A stretch of 64,000 bases of DNA from Thermoleophilia bacterium UBA6103 (lineage in GTDB: Bacteria; Actinomycetota; Thermoleophilia; UBA2241), in assembly GCA_002423545.1 (NCBI GenBank), contig DIWP01000019.1:1-64000 (forward strand), in the 5' to 3' direction. The notes under the pieces are model-generated. The model saw only the letters and a list, made by a program, of their open reading frames with translations. It was not told the DNA's origin and ran no database searches. The first letter of the stretch is position 1, and each line of letters opens with the position of its first letter. The position numbers and the translations under genes were made by a program. This document shows, piece by piece, positions 51,814 to 60,610 of the stretch.

Positions 51814-52547
51814 ATCTGCCTCCCGGTGTGCGGCGCAGGCTCGGACCCGCCGCTCGCGCCGTTCCCACCGGACCCGCCGCTCGCACCGTCCCTGCCGGCG
51901 GCGTCGCAGTAGGCGGCCAGCAGGCTGATGCCGTCGGCGGAGTTTCGGCCCACGGCGTCGGCGCCCACGGCGGCCGCCAGCTCGTCGTCGAACAGGAACG
52001 GAGCCCCGCCCACGATCAGGTGCGGCGGACGAGGCAGCTCGTCGAGTCGCTGGCGCAGATCGCGCACGCGGAGCGCGGACGGCAGCATCAGGACAGACAC
52101 CATGAGGACCTCGATGGCGTCGGTCTCAACGGCCTCGGTCAGCGAGGCGACCGTGCGACGACCGTAGTCCTTGACCTCGAAGCCGCGGGCACGCAGCGCC
52201 GAGTACACCATGCGCTTGCCCAGAAGGTGATGGTCTTCAAGGACGGCGATCGCCGTCGGCGGCTGATCGGAGCGGCGGGGGTCGGCGGGCGGCAGGATCC
52301 GGTCCACCGCCCGCTCGCAGAGCCGGCCGCACATGTACACCTGCGACAGGGCGAGCTCCCCTCTCTCCCAGCGCTCGCCCACCGATTCCAGGATGGGGAT
52401 CACGAGCCCCTCCACGGCCGCGATGCGATCGGTACGCTCGAGCAGCCGATCGAGGCGGGCTTCCACCGCCTGGCGGTCCAGCGCCAGGAGGGCACTCTCG
52501 AACGAGCGCAGCTCCTGGTCCATCACGCCGGCTTCGACGTTAGTCAC
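51810..52547 (-). CDS. Corrinoid-binding methyl carrier protein (MtbC/MttC-like)
   Basis: 245 residues from GTG 52547, with AAGGAGGT 5 bases upstream. Helical cap domain (about residues 10-85), then the cobalamin motif D105-H-H107-L-L-G110 (DxHxxG), SVLMLPS, and GGAPFLFD. Compared with the copy at 34281 the methyl-carrying loop has HH and a lower similarity, so it may serve a different methyltransferase. A Gly/Ser-rich tail of 25 residues follows. It heads the corrinoid-UroD-diguanylate cyclase operon and is divergent from the secreted protein and pyrrolysine mttB operon. Confidence 0.85.
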   Translation of the reverse strand: MTNVEAGVMDQELRSFESALLALDRQAVEARLDRLLERTDRIAAVEGLVIPILESVGERWERGELALSQVYMCGRLCERAVDRILPPADPRRSDQPPTAIAVLEDHHLLGKRMVYSALRARGFEVKDYGRRTVASLTEAVETDAIEVLMVSVLMLPSALRVRDLRQRLDELPRPPHLIVGGAPFLFDDELAAAVGADAVGRNSADGISLLAAYCDAAGRDGASGGSGGNGASGGSEPAPHTGRQI

Positions 52548-52854
52548 GGCCACCTCCTTGTCCCGCCCGACGGCTCCACGTCCGCGGCGCCGGACTCCCC
52601 AGCGCGGTCCCTGGACGACCGGTCGCTTCGTCCACTGAATCGACAACGCCGTACAGGTACTTGAGTCAACCACCGTCATGCCCTCTCGAGCGCAACAACA
52701 GCGGGCTGGCTGGCGAGCCCGGGAGTGCGCACACAGACTGCTTCTGGCCGGCCACCCAGGTGCCGGTGGTGCGGTGGCGCAGCAAGCCGCACATCGCCGA
52801 TCAACCTCCGATATGATCGAATCGACTCACCGACGTCGTACTGGAGGGGCCGTC
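52548..52854. other. Intergenic region, divergent promoters
   Basis: About 300 bases between the corrinoid gene and the plus-strand secreted protein. No ORF is supported. ATATGATCGAATCG near 52811 is the AT-richest part and may be the -10 of the plus-strand gene. Confidence 0.4.
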
Positions 52855-54336
52855 GTGGGTAGCCGGCATGAAGCGCCGCACGCGTGCAAAGCGTCGCAGA
52901 TGTGTGGAGCGCCGCATGCGTGTGCAGCACTGCATGCATGTGAAGCGCCGCGTCCGCGCCCCCGCCCGCTCCGCATCGCCCTCGTCCTTGCCGCCGCGGC
53001 CCTGTTCCTCCTTGCCGCTCTGGGGGTCGCCGGCGCCTGGCCTACCCCCGCCGCCGCCTCCGGCACCATCAGCGGCATGGTCACCGACGCCTCCACCGGG
53101 GCCGGGCTCCCGGCGGTTTCCGTCCGCCTCACCCGGCTCGTGCCCGGCGAAGACCCGAACATGCCGTGGCAGTGGGCGGGCGAAGAGTCCACCACCGGCA
53201 GCGGCCCCGACGACAGCCCGCCGTACTGGCCCGACGGCTGGTTCTCCTTCACCGTCCAGCCCGGGCGCTACCGGCTCGAGTTCTACGACACGACCGGGGA
53301 GTACATACACGAGTGGTGGAAGCACAAAGGCGGCTCCACCACGGCCGACTCCATCTACCTGGCCGACGGAGCCACCTTCGATGCCGGCATGGCGCTGACC
53401 CCCGGCGCGCACATCCGTGGCAGAGTCACCGATCGGGCCGGCACACCGCTCGAGGGCATCTACGTCAACGTGCACGCCGGCAACTGGTCCACGAGCGAAA
53501 CGTGGTCCGAGGACGAGACGGCCGCCGACGGCACCTACGATCTCGGCGGTCTGCCCACCGACAGGTTCGTCGTCGAGTTCCAGGATCTCAAAGACGACAT
53601 CTACCTCTACCAGTTCTGGCCGGACAAGCGGGTCTGCAGCGAGGCGACCCCCATCGCCGTGACCGCCGGCCAGACGACCACGTTGAACGCGGTCATGAAG
53701 CGGGCCGCCTCCATCAACGGGAGGGTCACCACCCTGGGAGGCGTGACCCTCCGCAACATCACCGTCTCGGCCCAGAAGCGCGATGCCAAAGGCCGACTCG
53801 TCACGGTCGTCGGCAGCGGTGGCGCGGTCGGCGACGATGGCTCCTATCGCATCCGGGGCGTGCCCGCCGGCAGCTACTTGCTGCAGTATCGCTGGTACGA
53901 CGAGGGCTACGACTTTCCGCGCAAGGCCATGTGGTACCCGGGGACGTTCTACGTCAGCCAGGCCCGGCGCGTGCGGGTCGCAGAAGGACAGTACCTCGAG
54001 GGCGTCGACATGACGCTGTGGGGAGACGCCCTGCCGCCCCTCACGCAGGCGCCCTCCGCAGTCAGGGCGCGCCGCGGGGCCGTCGCCAGGATCCGGTACC
54101 GAGTCCGCGATGCCCGCTCGGGAGGCCCCACCGCCGACGTGACCATCAAGGTCAAGGACCTAAAGGGCCGCACTGTGAAGACCATCCGCATGAGCCGGCG
54201 CCGGGTGAACCGCTGGCTCACCTGCCGGTTCCGCTGCAACCTGAAACGCAAGAAGTACCGGTACATCGTCTACGCCGTCGACTCGGGTGCCAACCGGCAG
54301 AAGAAGGCCGGCCGCAACCTGCTGCTGGTCAAGTAG
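52855..54336 (+). CDS. Secreted protein with carboxypeptidase-regulatory-like repeats
   Basis: 493 residues from GTG 52855 (GGAGG at -9); ATG 52813 is an alternative. The N-terminal 35 residues are unusual, with H-A-C spaced repeats (PHAC, PHAC, LHAC). A hydrophobic signal segment (about residues 40-65: LRIALVLAAAALFLLAALGVAGA) is followed by AAAS. Then four beta-sandwich repeats of the CarboxypepD_reg type, for example SGTISGMVTDASTGAGLPAVSV and RGRVTDRAGTPLEGIYV, then a C-terminal domain with KVKDLKGRTVKTIR. No LPxTG or anchor, so it is likely released or cell-surface. The codon stop is TAG. It precedes the second mttB by 270 bases. Confidence 0.75.
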   Translation: MGSRHEAPHACKASQMCGAPHACAALHACEAPRPRPRPLRIALVLAAAALFLLAALGVAGAWPTPAAASGTISGMVTDASTGAGLPAVSVRLTRLVPGEDPNMPWQWAGEESTTGSGPDDSPPYWPDGWFSFTVQPGRYRLEFYDTTGEYIHEWWKHKGGSTTADSIYLADGATFDAGMALTPGAHIRGRVTDRAGTPLEGIYVNVHAGNWSTSETWSEDETAADGTYDLGGLPTDRFVVEFQDLKDDIYLYQFWPDKRVCSEATPIAVTAGQTTTLNAVMKRAASINGRVTTLGGVTLRNITVSAQKRDAKGRLVTVVGSGGAVGDDGSYRIRGVPAGSYLLQYRWYDEGYDFPRKAMWYPGTFYVSQARRVRVAEGQYLEGVDMTLWGDALPPLTQAPSAVRARRGAVARIRYRVRDARSGGPTADVTIKVKDLKGRTVKTIRMSRRRVNRWLTCRFRCNLKRKKYRYIVYAVDSGANRQKKAGRNLLLVK

Positions 54337-54469
54337 GCGTCCGGCGACGCAGCCCCGGGTCGGCAACCGGCCTCCACTTCAAGTACCATCCCCGGCGGGA
54401 AGTCGGACGCTGCCGATGCGGGCCGACAGATCGCAGCGCGGCCGTGGACATGCGCGCCGCGGTGCACGC

Positions 54470-54570
54470 AGACACCGCCTCGAGCGGCGCCGCGGCGCCA
54501 GCGGAACGCAGGAAGACACCGCCATGAACGGCGCCGCAGCGCCGACGGAGCGCAGCAGACACCGCCCGTG
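54470..54570. repeat. 43/44-bp imperfect tandem repeat upstream of mttB
   Basis: Units beginning AGACACCGCC at 54470, 54514 and (partial) 54557, each with CGGCGCCGC and GCGCC. They lie just upstream of the ribosome site of the second pyrrolysine mttB. Function unknown. Confidence 0.7.
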
Positions 54571-54606
54571 CGGGGGGCGCGGGGTCACCGAAGCTGGAGG
54601 AGGCCC

Positions 54607-56076
54607 ATGAAACGCAATCTGCAGGCGGGCGCCCGGCGTAACGCCGCCCTGCGCCTCGAGGTCTTCACGGACGCCGACCTCGACGACATCCACCGCGCCA
54701 CCCTCGAGGTCCTGGAGCGCACCGGCGTCTGGGTCGAGGGCGACGAGGCGCTCGACATCTTCAGCGACGGCGGCTGCAAGGTCGACCGGGAAACCCGGGT
54801 CGTCAAGATCCCCCCGCATATCGTGGAAGACACCATCCGCGACACCCCGGCCACCGTGCGTCTCTGCGGCCGCGACCCCCGCAACGACATCGCCCTCGAG
54901 GCAGGCCGCGTCGGCTTCACCAACTTCAGCGCCGGCATCATGGTCATCGACCCGCGTACCGGCGAGTACCGCGAGTCGCGGACTCAGGACGTCGCCGACC
55001 TGGCCCGCATGACCGACTACCTCAGCGACATCGACACCTTCGAGCACGCCGTGGAGGGCCGCGACGCGCCCGAGGCCACGCTGGCCGTCCGCGACACGGC
55101 CCTGGGCCTGCTCAACACCACCAAGTGCGTCGGCACCGGGGCGCTCTCCACCTACGACGTCGACGCCATCGTGCGCATGGGCGCCGCCGTCGTCGGCGGC
55201 GAGGACCAGCTGCGCGAGCGGCCGGTCGTCTACTTCTGCGAGTGCCCGGTCAGCCCTCTCAAGATCACCAGGGACGCCGGCGAGGTGATCATCGGCGCCG
55301 CCCGCCACGGCATCCCCAACAACGTCATCTCGATGGCGATGGCCGGCGCCTCCTCCCCCGTCACCCTCGCCGGCACGCTCGTCACCCACAACTGCGAAGT
55401 CCTGGCAAGCCTCACGCTCGCCCAGCTCACCGAGCGCGGCGCGCCGTCCATCTACGGCTCGTCGACCACCGCCATCGACCTGCGCTTCGCGGCGGCCTCG
55501 GTCGGTTCGCCGGAGCTCTCGCTCATCAACGCCGCCGTCGCCCAGCTCGCCCAGCGCTACAAGCTGCCGAGCTTCGTCGCCGGGGCCTAGGCGGATTCCA
55601 AGCTCACCGACGTCCAGGCCGGTCACGAGAAGACCCTGACCGCCCTCCTGACAGCGTTGGCAGGCGCCAACCTGATCTACGGGGCGGGGATGACCGAATC
55701 GGGCGTCACCTTCGACTACGCGCAGTACGTCATCGACAACGACATCGCGCGCATGGTCAAGCACACGGTGGCCGGCGTACCGGTCAACGACGAGACCCTG
55801 GCCGTCGACGACATCCACGCCGTGGGGCCGTTCGGCGACTTCCTGAGCCTCGACGCCACCATGCGGCACATGCGCGAGCAGAGCCAGCCGAAGCTCATGG
55901 ACCGCCGCGTGCGCGAGGAGTGGGAGGCGATGGGTGCGCAGGACGCGTATTCGGCCGCCAAGGAGGAGGCGAAGCGCATCCTCGACGAGCACCACCCCGA
56001 GCCGCTGCCGGCCGAGGTGGCACAGCAGATCGACGCCATCGTGCGCGAGGCTGAGGTGCACGGCGGGGTCGAGTGA
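54607..56076 (+). CDS. mttB: Pyrrolysine-containing trimethylamine methyltransferase, MttB family (second copy)
   Basis: 489 residues if the in-frame TAG at 55588-55590 (codon 328) is read as pyrrolysine. GGAGGAGG stands 3 bases before ATG 54607. N-terminus DIHRATLEVLERTGVWVEGDEALDIF matches the first copy; both place amber at exactly codon 328, and here the text is LPSFVAGA-amber-ADSKLTDVQAGHEKT. Homology continues to the TGA at 56074-56076. The two proteins share size and motifs but differ at many residues, so they are paralogues, not a recent duplication. Expected to methylate a corrinoid protein (encoded at 51810) from trimethylamine or a related amine. Confidence 0.9.
55588..55590 (+). 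other. In-frame amber codon, predicted pyrrolysine (copy 2)
   Basis: TAG at the same codon (328) as in the first mttB, followed by the same ADSKL. Homology continues equally on both sides. Confidence 0.85.
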
Positions 56077-56205
56077 GGCGGCGGGCCTGCCCGCACGTCG
56101 GCCCGGCCTGTACGACCCGGCGCCCGGGCCCGGCGTGCCGCTACGCGCCGGCCCCGACTGAGACGGCGGGCCGGCCCACACGGTCGGCGGAGACCGTCGG
56201 TCAGC

Positions 56206-56685
56206 TCACGACCGGCCCCGTTCCTCCGCGCCATGCACGCCGTGCTCCAGCTGCCGCGCGTACTCGGCGACGTCGTAGTGGCCCTGTGACTCGGCGATGA
56301 GGCCGTCAGCGTCAAGCTGCCACACCTCGTAGCCGCTGATCCGCACGCGCTTGCCGGTGCCGCCCGGCCCGTTGTTGGTGCCGCTGAGCGTCCAGCCGAA
56401 GATGGTGCCCTCGTCCGTGACGGCCATGCGGTCCATGGTGACCACGATGTCGGGGAAGTCGCTCATGAACCCGCGTGCCGTGCCGGCGATCGCCTCGCGG
56501 CCCACCGCCGCCTCGCCGTCGTTCACGGTCAGAGACCCGTCCGTGCTGTAGAAGGCCGCCACGGCATCGGGTTCGTGGCTGCACCAGGCCTGCGCATAGC
56601 GACTGCCGAAGTCGTTCAACCGCTGCTCCGGCTCGTTCGATCGCGGCTCGTTCGACTGCGACTCGTTCGACTGGGTGGCATCCAC
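56206..56685 (-). CDS. NTF2/SnoaL-like protein
   Basis: 159 residues from GTG 56685, with AGGAGG 6 bases upstream. After an Asn/Ser/Glu-rich start (QSNESQSNEPRSNEPEQ, residues about 5-21) comes the SnoaL/DUF4440-type fold: RLNDFGSRYAQAWCSHEPDAVAAFYSTDGSLTVNDG, VMTMDRMAVTDEGTI and EVWQLDADGLIAESQGHYD. Fold without cofactor; members are ketosteroid-isomerase-like, polyketide cyclases or hydrolases. The role here is unknown. It converges on the second mttB with 129 bases between stops. Confidence 0.75.
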   Translation of the reverse strand: MDATQSNESQSNEPRSNEPEQRLNDFGSRYAQAWCSHEPDAVAAFYSTDGSLTVNDGEAAVGREAIAGTARGFMSDFPDIVVTMDRMAVTDEGTIFGWTLSGTNNGPGGTGKRVRISGYEVWQLDADGLIAESQGHYDVAEYARQLEHGVHGAEERGRS

Positions 56686-56992
56686 GTCCGCCTCCTGCGC
56701 TCGCTCGCCGGCCGGGTCCAGCGCCATGCCGTCTGCAGTATGGCGTGCGGGGCATGCGGTATCGGACCAGGCAGACAGGATACCCGCACGAGAGGCCATA
56801 CGAGATCTGCTGCTCGCGGCGGACGAGCACTCACATCGTCCACATCGATCCACCGCCAACGTCATCCCTGCAGTGCGTTCGTCACCCTGTCGGTTTCCCG
56901 ACCGATCAGCGACCATGCGGACGACATGCAGCACGCAGTTGTCACTTGACAACTCCTGGTAGCTGCCCTATCGTCTGCCATCGGGAGGGATC
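56686..56992. other. Intergenic region, about 300 bases
   Basis: No ORF is supported. It separates the divergent NTF2-like gene and the toxin-like gene at 56993. A relatively AT-rich part at 56930-56970 containing TTGTCACTTGACAACTCC has TTGTCA-CT-TGACAA, a 6-base inverted repeat that may be an operator for the toxin-antitoxin pair. Confidence 0.45.
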
Positions 56993-57319
56993 GTGAGCCG
57001 CCGGCGTCATCCCGACAACGCCATCGAGGATGCTCTCACCTATGCCGAGTCCCGCGGCTGGCGCATTGCATGCGCCGGTCCGCGAGCACACTGCTGGGGC
57101 CGCATGTACTGTCCGACGCCCGATCCCGACTGCCGCTGCGGCGAGTTTTGCATCACGAGCATCTGGTCCACACCCAGGGCTCCGGTCAGGCATGCTCGCC
57201 AGATCAGGCGCGTCGTCGACGGGTGCACCGGTACCGGGGTCGATGACTGGCATGGCGTCGATGAGGACTCTGCTCCTGGCAGCGAGGACCGGCACGACGC
57301 GGACGCGAAGGAGGCTTGA
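56993..57319 (+). CDS. Cys-rich toxin-like protein of a putative toxin-antitoxin pair
   Basis: 108 residues from GTG 56993, with GGGAGG 4 bases upstream. RHPDNAIEDALTYAESRGW, then HCWGRMYCPTPDPDCRCGEFCITSIWSTP, then HARQIRRVVDGC. This pattern (HPxKxIxxAL...GW...HxWGxxxC...CxxGxFCxxSVWSTPxxPxxHAxxLRR) is a known uncharacterised family always followed by a DNA-binding partner. It may bind a metal through its cysteines. Function unproven, toxin role inferred from the pairing. The tail after residue 80 is acidic and unlike the rest. 3 bases to the next gene. Confidence 0.65.
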   Translation: MSRRRHPDNAIEDALTYAESRGWRIACAGPRAHCWGRMYCPTPDPDCRCGEFCITSIWSTPRAPVRHARQIRRVVDGCTGTGVDDWHGVDEDSAPGSEDRHDADAKEA

Positions 57320-57322
57320 GCG

Positions 57323-57865
57323 TTGAACGAGTACCGTCTGCAAAACGAGTACAGCTTCACGTTGCGGTTCGATGTCTCCGGCGTGAGCCTGTCGCCGGAT
57401 GCGCTGCTCGAGCGCCTGGCGGCGGGCGGCTGCGACGACGCCGTCGCCGGTGTCGGCACGCCGGGGCGGCTGGCGCTGAGCTTCGACCGGGAGGCGGACT
57501 CGGCGACCCGTGCGGTCACGAGCGCTGTGCACGATGTGCGCGCAGCGCTCCCCGGAGCGACACTGTTGGCGGCATCACCGGACGTCGTCGGCCTCACGGA
57601 CATCGCCCGGCTCGTCGGCCGCAGCCGGCAGAACATGCGCAAGCTCCTTCTTGGCGGCCGTGGCGCGCCCGCTCCCCTCCACGAGGGCAGCTCCGCCGTC
57701 TGGCACCTGGCGCCGGTGCTTGCCTGGCTGTGCGACGAGAAGGCCTACCCCATCTCCGACGATCTCGTCGAGCTGGCGCAGACGACCATGCAGCTCAACC
57801 TGGCCGTCGAGGCGCGCCTCGTCGACCGCGCGCTGCAGCGGGAGCTTCGAGCGCTGGTCGGCTGA
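57323..57865 (+). CDS. DNA-binding antitoxin-like protein, partner of the Cys-rich gene
   Basis: 180 residues from TTG 57323, after GAAGGAGG. N-terminal ferredoxin-like domain (YSFTLRFDVSGVSLSPDALLERLAAGGCDDAVAGVG, matched here as the standard start of the partner family), then TREADSATRAV-like FDREADSATRAV, and at about residues 90-130 a MerR/excisionase-type helix-turn-helix: VGLTDIARLVGRSRQNMRKLLLGG. It is predicted to bind DNA and the product of the preceding gene, which is three bases upstream. The C-terminus is helical. Confidence 0.7.
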   Translation: MNEYRLQNEYSFTLRFDVSGVSLSPDALLERLAAGGCDDAVAGVGTPGRLALSFDREADSATRAVTSAVHDVRAALPGATLLAASPDVVGLTDIARLVGRSRQNMRKLLLGGRGAPAPLHEGSSAVWHLAPVLAWLCDEKAYPISDDLVELAQTTMQLNLAVEARLVDRALQRELRALVG

Positions 57866-57967
57866 CAGGACAGACGGCGTCGGTATTCACGCGACGCATG
57901 ATCGTCATGCTGCGGCTTGGCGCTCACGTCATGTGACGTTACCGGCCGGAGAACGGCCCCGGTGACC

Positions 57968-57990
57968 GGCGCGTGGTCCGACGACGCGCC
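57968..57990. terminator. Hairpin between convergent genes
   Basis: GGCGCGT-N9-ACGCGCC (57968-57990) lies in the 148-base gap between the antitoxin-like gene and mttB homologue ends. Outer GGTGACCG and CGGTCACC add a second inverted repeat. No U-tract, so termination is uncertain. An ACGTCA-TG-TGACGT repeat is at about 57926. Confidence 0.4.
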
Positions 57991-58013
57991 GCCGACACGG
58001 GCGGCGGTCACCG

Positions 58014-59456
58014 CTACCCGACGCGGGCCTCCGCCTTCTCGACCACAGCCAGGATCGCCGCGCGCGTCTGCGCGTCCAGCGGCTCCGGCTGGTGCGAGGC
58101 GAGCAGCTCGTCGACGCGCTCGGCGGCGACCGCGGTGGCATCTTTGCCGCCGTCGCGAAGCCAGTCCTCGTACGAGCGGCGGTCGAAGATGTGCGGCTGG
58201 AAACGCTCGCGCGCATGCCGCCTGGTGTGCTTGTGCTTCAGGAACAGACCTCCGGGGCCCACCTCGTCGATCACGTCGAGCCCGAGGCTCTCGTCGCTGA
58301 TGTCGACCGGCGCCGTGAACGCCTTGATCCAGCCGGCGATGTCGTCGCCGAGGACCACCTGCGTCAGCGAGCCGGTGAAGGCCGACTCCATGAAGCCGAT
58401 GTTGTGGTTGATGTGCCCGCCGCAGACGGCGTCGGCCATCAGTGTGAGAGCCTGTTCAGCGCTCGCCTGCTGGTCGGGGAGCTTGGAGTCGGTGACCCCG
58501 CCCAGCGTCCACATCGGCAGGCCGAGCCAGTGCAGCACCGACGAGTACACACCCCGGTGGTCGGGCCAGGCGAACACGTCGACCATGGTGCGCATGTCCA
58601 TCGCCTCCCCGGCCCAGCCGATGGCGATGTACGGCGAGCCTTCCCGCTTGAGCTGCGACATCACGAGCCCGGCCAGCACGCCGGCGTGTACCACCGCCAC
58701 CGCGCCGGCCACGGTCATCGGCGCCACGGTACCCGCCGTGGAGACCGGGCTGTAGATGCACGGCAGGTTCCTGTCGCACAGGTCCAGCAGCGTGCGGACG
58801 GCTTCGCGGTTGTGGACCAGCGGGAACAGCGTGTTCTTGTAGCAGGCGATGAATGGGCGCTCGCTCAGGGCGTCCGCGCCGGTGACCGCCGAGGCCATCT
58901 CGATGGCGTCGAGGTGGGCGAGCTCGTCGTTCATCGTGATGTAGACGAGCGGCTTGTTCGTGGTGGTCATCATCGTCGCCAGCTGATGGCGGTCCATCAC
59001 CTCGGGCGTCACGTCGCTGGGGGTGAACAGCGACATGACGAAGTCGATGTTGCGGCAGGCGTCGGTGACGAGAGCCGCCTCTCTGACGTCCTGCAGCACG
59101 GCGCGGCGTCGCGTGCGCGTGCGGTGATCGAAGCAGAACATGCAGTCGCTGCCGGTGCCGAAGTAGGTGGCGCGGCCGGCCAGCCTCATCCGCGGCTGAC
59201 CGGCACGATCGAACAGGGTCACCTCGCGCGGCACCGTCGACAGTGCCTGATCGACAAGGCGCGGCGGGATCCGCACGCGCGTCCCGTCGACGCTCGCTCC
59301 GGCGCCGGCCAGCAGATCGAGAGCCTCCGGCTCTTCCACGAGCAGTCCCGTCCGCTCCAGCACCTGCAGCGCGGCGTCGTGCAGCCGCACGCACTGCGCA
59401 TCGGTCAAGCGCGAGAAGTACGCCGCGGCCCTACCCTCGTCGGGACCTGTCACCAT
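58014..59456 (-). CDS. MttB-family corrinoid methyltransferase, non-pyrrolysine type
   Basis: 480 residues from ATG 59456, with AGGAGGTGA just upstream. N-terminus LHDAALQVLERTGLLVEEPEALDLLAGAGASVDGTRVRIPPRLVD is MttB-like. At the place of pyrrolysine the text is LPMWTLGGVTDSKLPDQQ: TDSKL is kept but the preceding residue is Val, not amber, so it belongs to the quaternary-amine branch (MtgB-like). GFMESAFTGSLTQVVLGDDIAGW replaces the C-terminal stretch. It stands alone on its strand. It ends with TAG followed one codon later by TGA, the only gene here with such a backup stop. Confidence 0.85.
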   Translation of the reverse strand: MVTGPDEGRAAAYFSRLTDAQCVRLHDAALQVLERTGLLVEEPEALDLLAGAGASVDGTRVRIPPRLVDQALSTVPREVTLFDRAGQPRMRLAGRATYFGTGSDCMFCFDHRTRTRRRAVLQDVREAALVTDACRNIDFVMSLFTPSDVTPEVMDRHQLATMMTTTNKPLVYITMNDELAHLDAIEMASAVTGADALSERPFIACYKNTLFPLVHNREAVRTLLDLCDRNLPCIYSPVSTAGTVAPMTVAGAVAVVHAGVLAGLVMSQLKREGSPYIAIGWAGEAMDMRTMVDVFAWPDHRGVYSSVLHWLGLPMWTLGGVTDSKLPDQQASAEQALTLMADAVCGGHINHNIGFMESAFTGSLTQVVLGDDIAGWIKAFTAPVDISDESLGLDVIDEVGPGGLFLKHKHTRRHARERFQPHIFDRRSYEDWLRDGGKDATAVAAERVDELLASHQPEPLDAQTRAAILAVVEKAEARVG

Positions 59457-59587
59457 TCACCTCCTGCATCGCGGGGCATGGAGGCGAGCATGCACAAGAC
59501 CACAGCGGACGCAAGTCCGGTGTCGCGACAGAGGCGATCGCGGTGGCGGTCGCGAGCCGGCCCTGCGAGCTCTGCGGGCTCTGCCGG

Positions 59588-60481
59588 CTAGCTCTTCTTG
59601 AGGACCGCGACGCTCCAGTCGAGCGTCTCGGTGAGGGCCTCCATCACCCCGGGCTCGGAGAGCAGTGCCAGAGGCAGGCTGGGATACAGGTCGATCACGT
59701 CCGGCGGCAGATCGAAGCCGGGCACCGCGTTGAGCCGCTCGAGAAGCTCCCGGCGAAGAGCCTGGTCGCAGAAGGGCGGCTCCTTCTTCAGGGCGCCGAA
59801 GCGCAGGACGAAGAGGCCGTCGGTCCAGACGCTGACGACGCTGTGCTCCGACCCTCCGCGCCTGTGGGTCGGCACGAACGACCCGAAACGCTCGCCGCGA
59901 CCCCAGTAGAGCGTAGGCATCGCGGCTTCACTCCACTCGAGCAGTCGGCGGGCCGGCCGCAGGGCGGTCGGATTGTGGACGGCCAGCGCCGCGAAGAAGG
60001 CATCCTCGTTCCAGAAGCCCCGGTGCGCTGCCGGTATCGAGCGCCCGACGAACGGCCCCAGCGCCGCCTGGAACCCACGCAGGTTCTCGCGCAGCCAGGC
60101 GAACAGCTCCGGCCAGCAGTCACGGTCAGTGAGGTCGACCTCTCTGCGCAGCTCGATCTCGTGCATCCTGTCGCTCACGATCCGCCACGTGAGCGCCGTA
60201 TCGGCCGCGTCGAAACGGGCCTCGATCTCCTGTCTGTGAGATGCGAGGAACGAGTAGACGGTGCGCGCGGTGTGCCCATCGAGCGCATACTGCGAGCCGA
60301 TCTCGCGCAGCCGGACGCGGATCATCGAGAACAGGCGGCCGCAGTTGAGGCGTCCGTCGTGGTGCATCCAGGTCTCCGACGAGGCGCGGCCACACGTCAC
60401 CGCCGGATCGTCGGCCATGGATAGCTTGAACGCCCGCCAGAATTCGAGTCGCAGGCGTGGCCCCGGACTCTGTGTCGCCAT
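59588..60481 (-). CDS. DUF4268-family protein
   Basis: 297 residues from ATG 60481. FWRAFKLSMADDP near the N-terminus, then LDGHTARTVYSFLASHRQEIEARFDAADTALTWRIVSDRMHEIELRREVDLTDRDCWPELFAWLRENLRGFQAAL (the pattern KxxxxxLxxxRxxIExxFG....W has been seen in DUF4268 proteins). The middle has GFWNEDAFFAAL. DUF4268 proteins are often in defence islands; activity is unknown. The stop is TAG. Stands alone, 131 bases downstream of mttB (divergent start). Confidence 0.6.
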   Translation of the reverse strand: MATQSPGPRLRLEFWRAFKLSMADDPAVTCGRASSETWMHHDGRLNCGRLFSMIRVRLREIGSQYALDGHTARTVYSFLASHRQEIEARFDAADTALTWRIVSDRMHEIELRREVDLTDRDCWPELFAWLRENLRGFQAALGPFVGRSIPAAHRGFWNEDAFFAALAVHNPTALRPARRLLEWSEAAMPTLYWGRGERFGSFVPTHRRGGSEHSVVSVWTDGLFVLRFGALKKEPPFCDQALRRELLERLNAVPGFDLPPDVIDLYPSLPLALLSEPGVMEALTETLDWSVAVLKKS

Positions 60482-60610
60482 GAGATGCCCCCTCGTCCTC
60501 TGACAACACGTAGCAGCGGATCGTTCAGGCTGTCAAGAACGGGCGTCCGGCGGACCAGACGCAGTCGCGCCGGTGAGCGATCGATAGGCGACCGGGAGCG
60601 CGCCGCTGCG

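Noticed and set aside
54379..56181. 600-codon minus-strand ORF
   Set aside because: Antisense to the second mttB; shadow composition.
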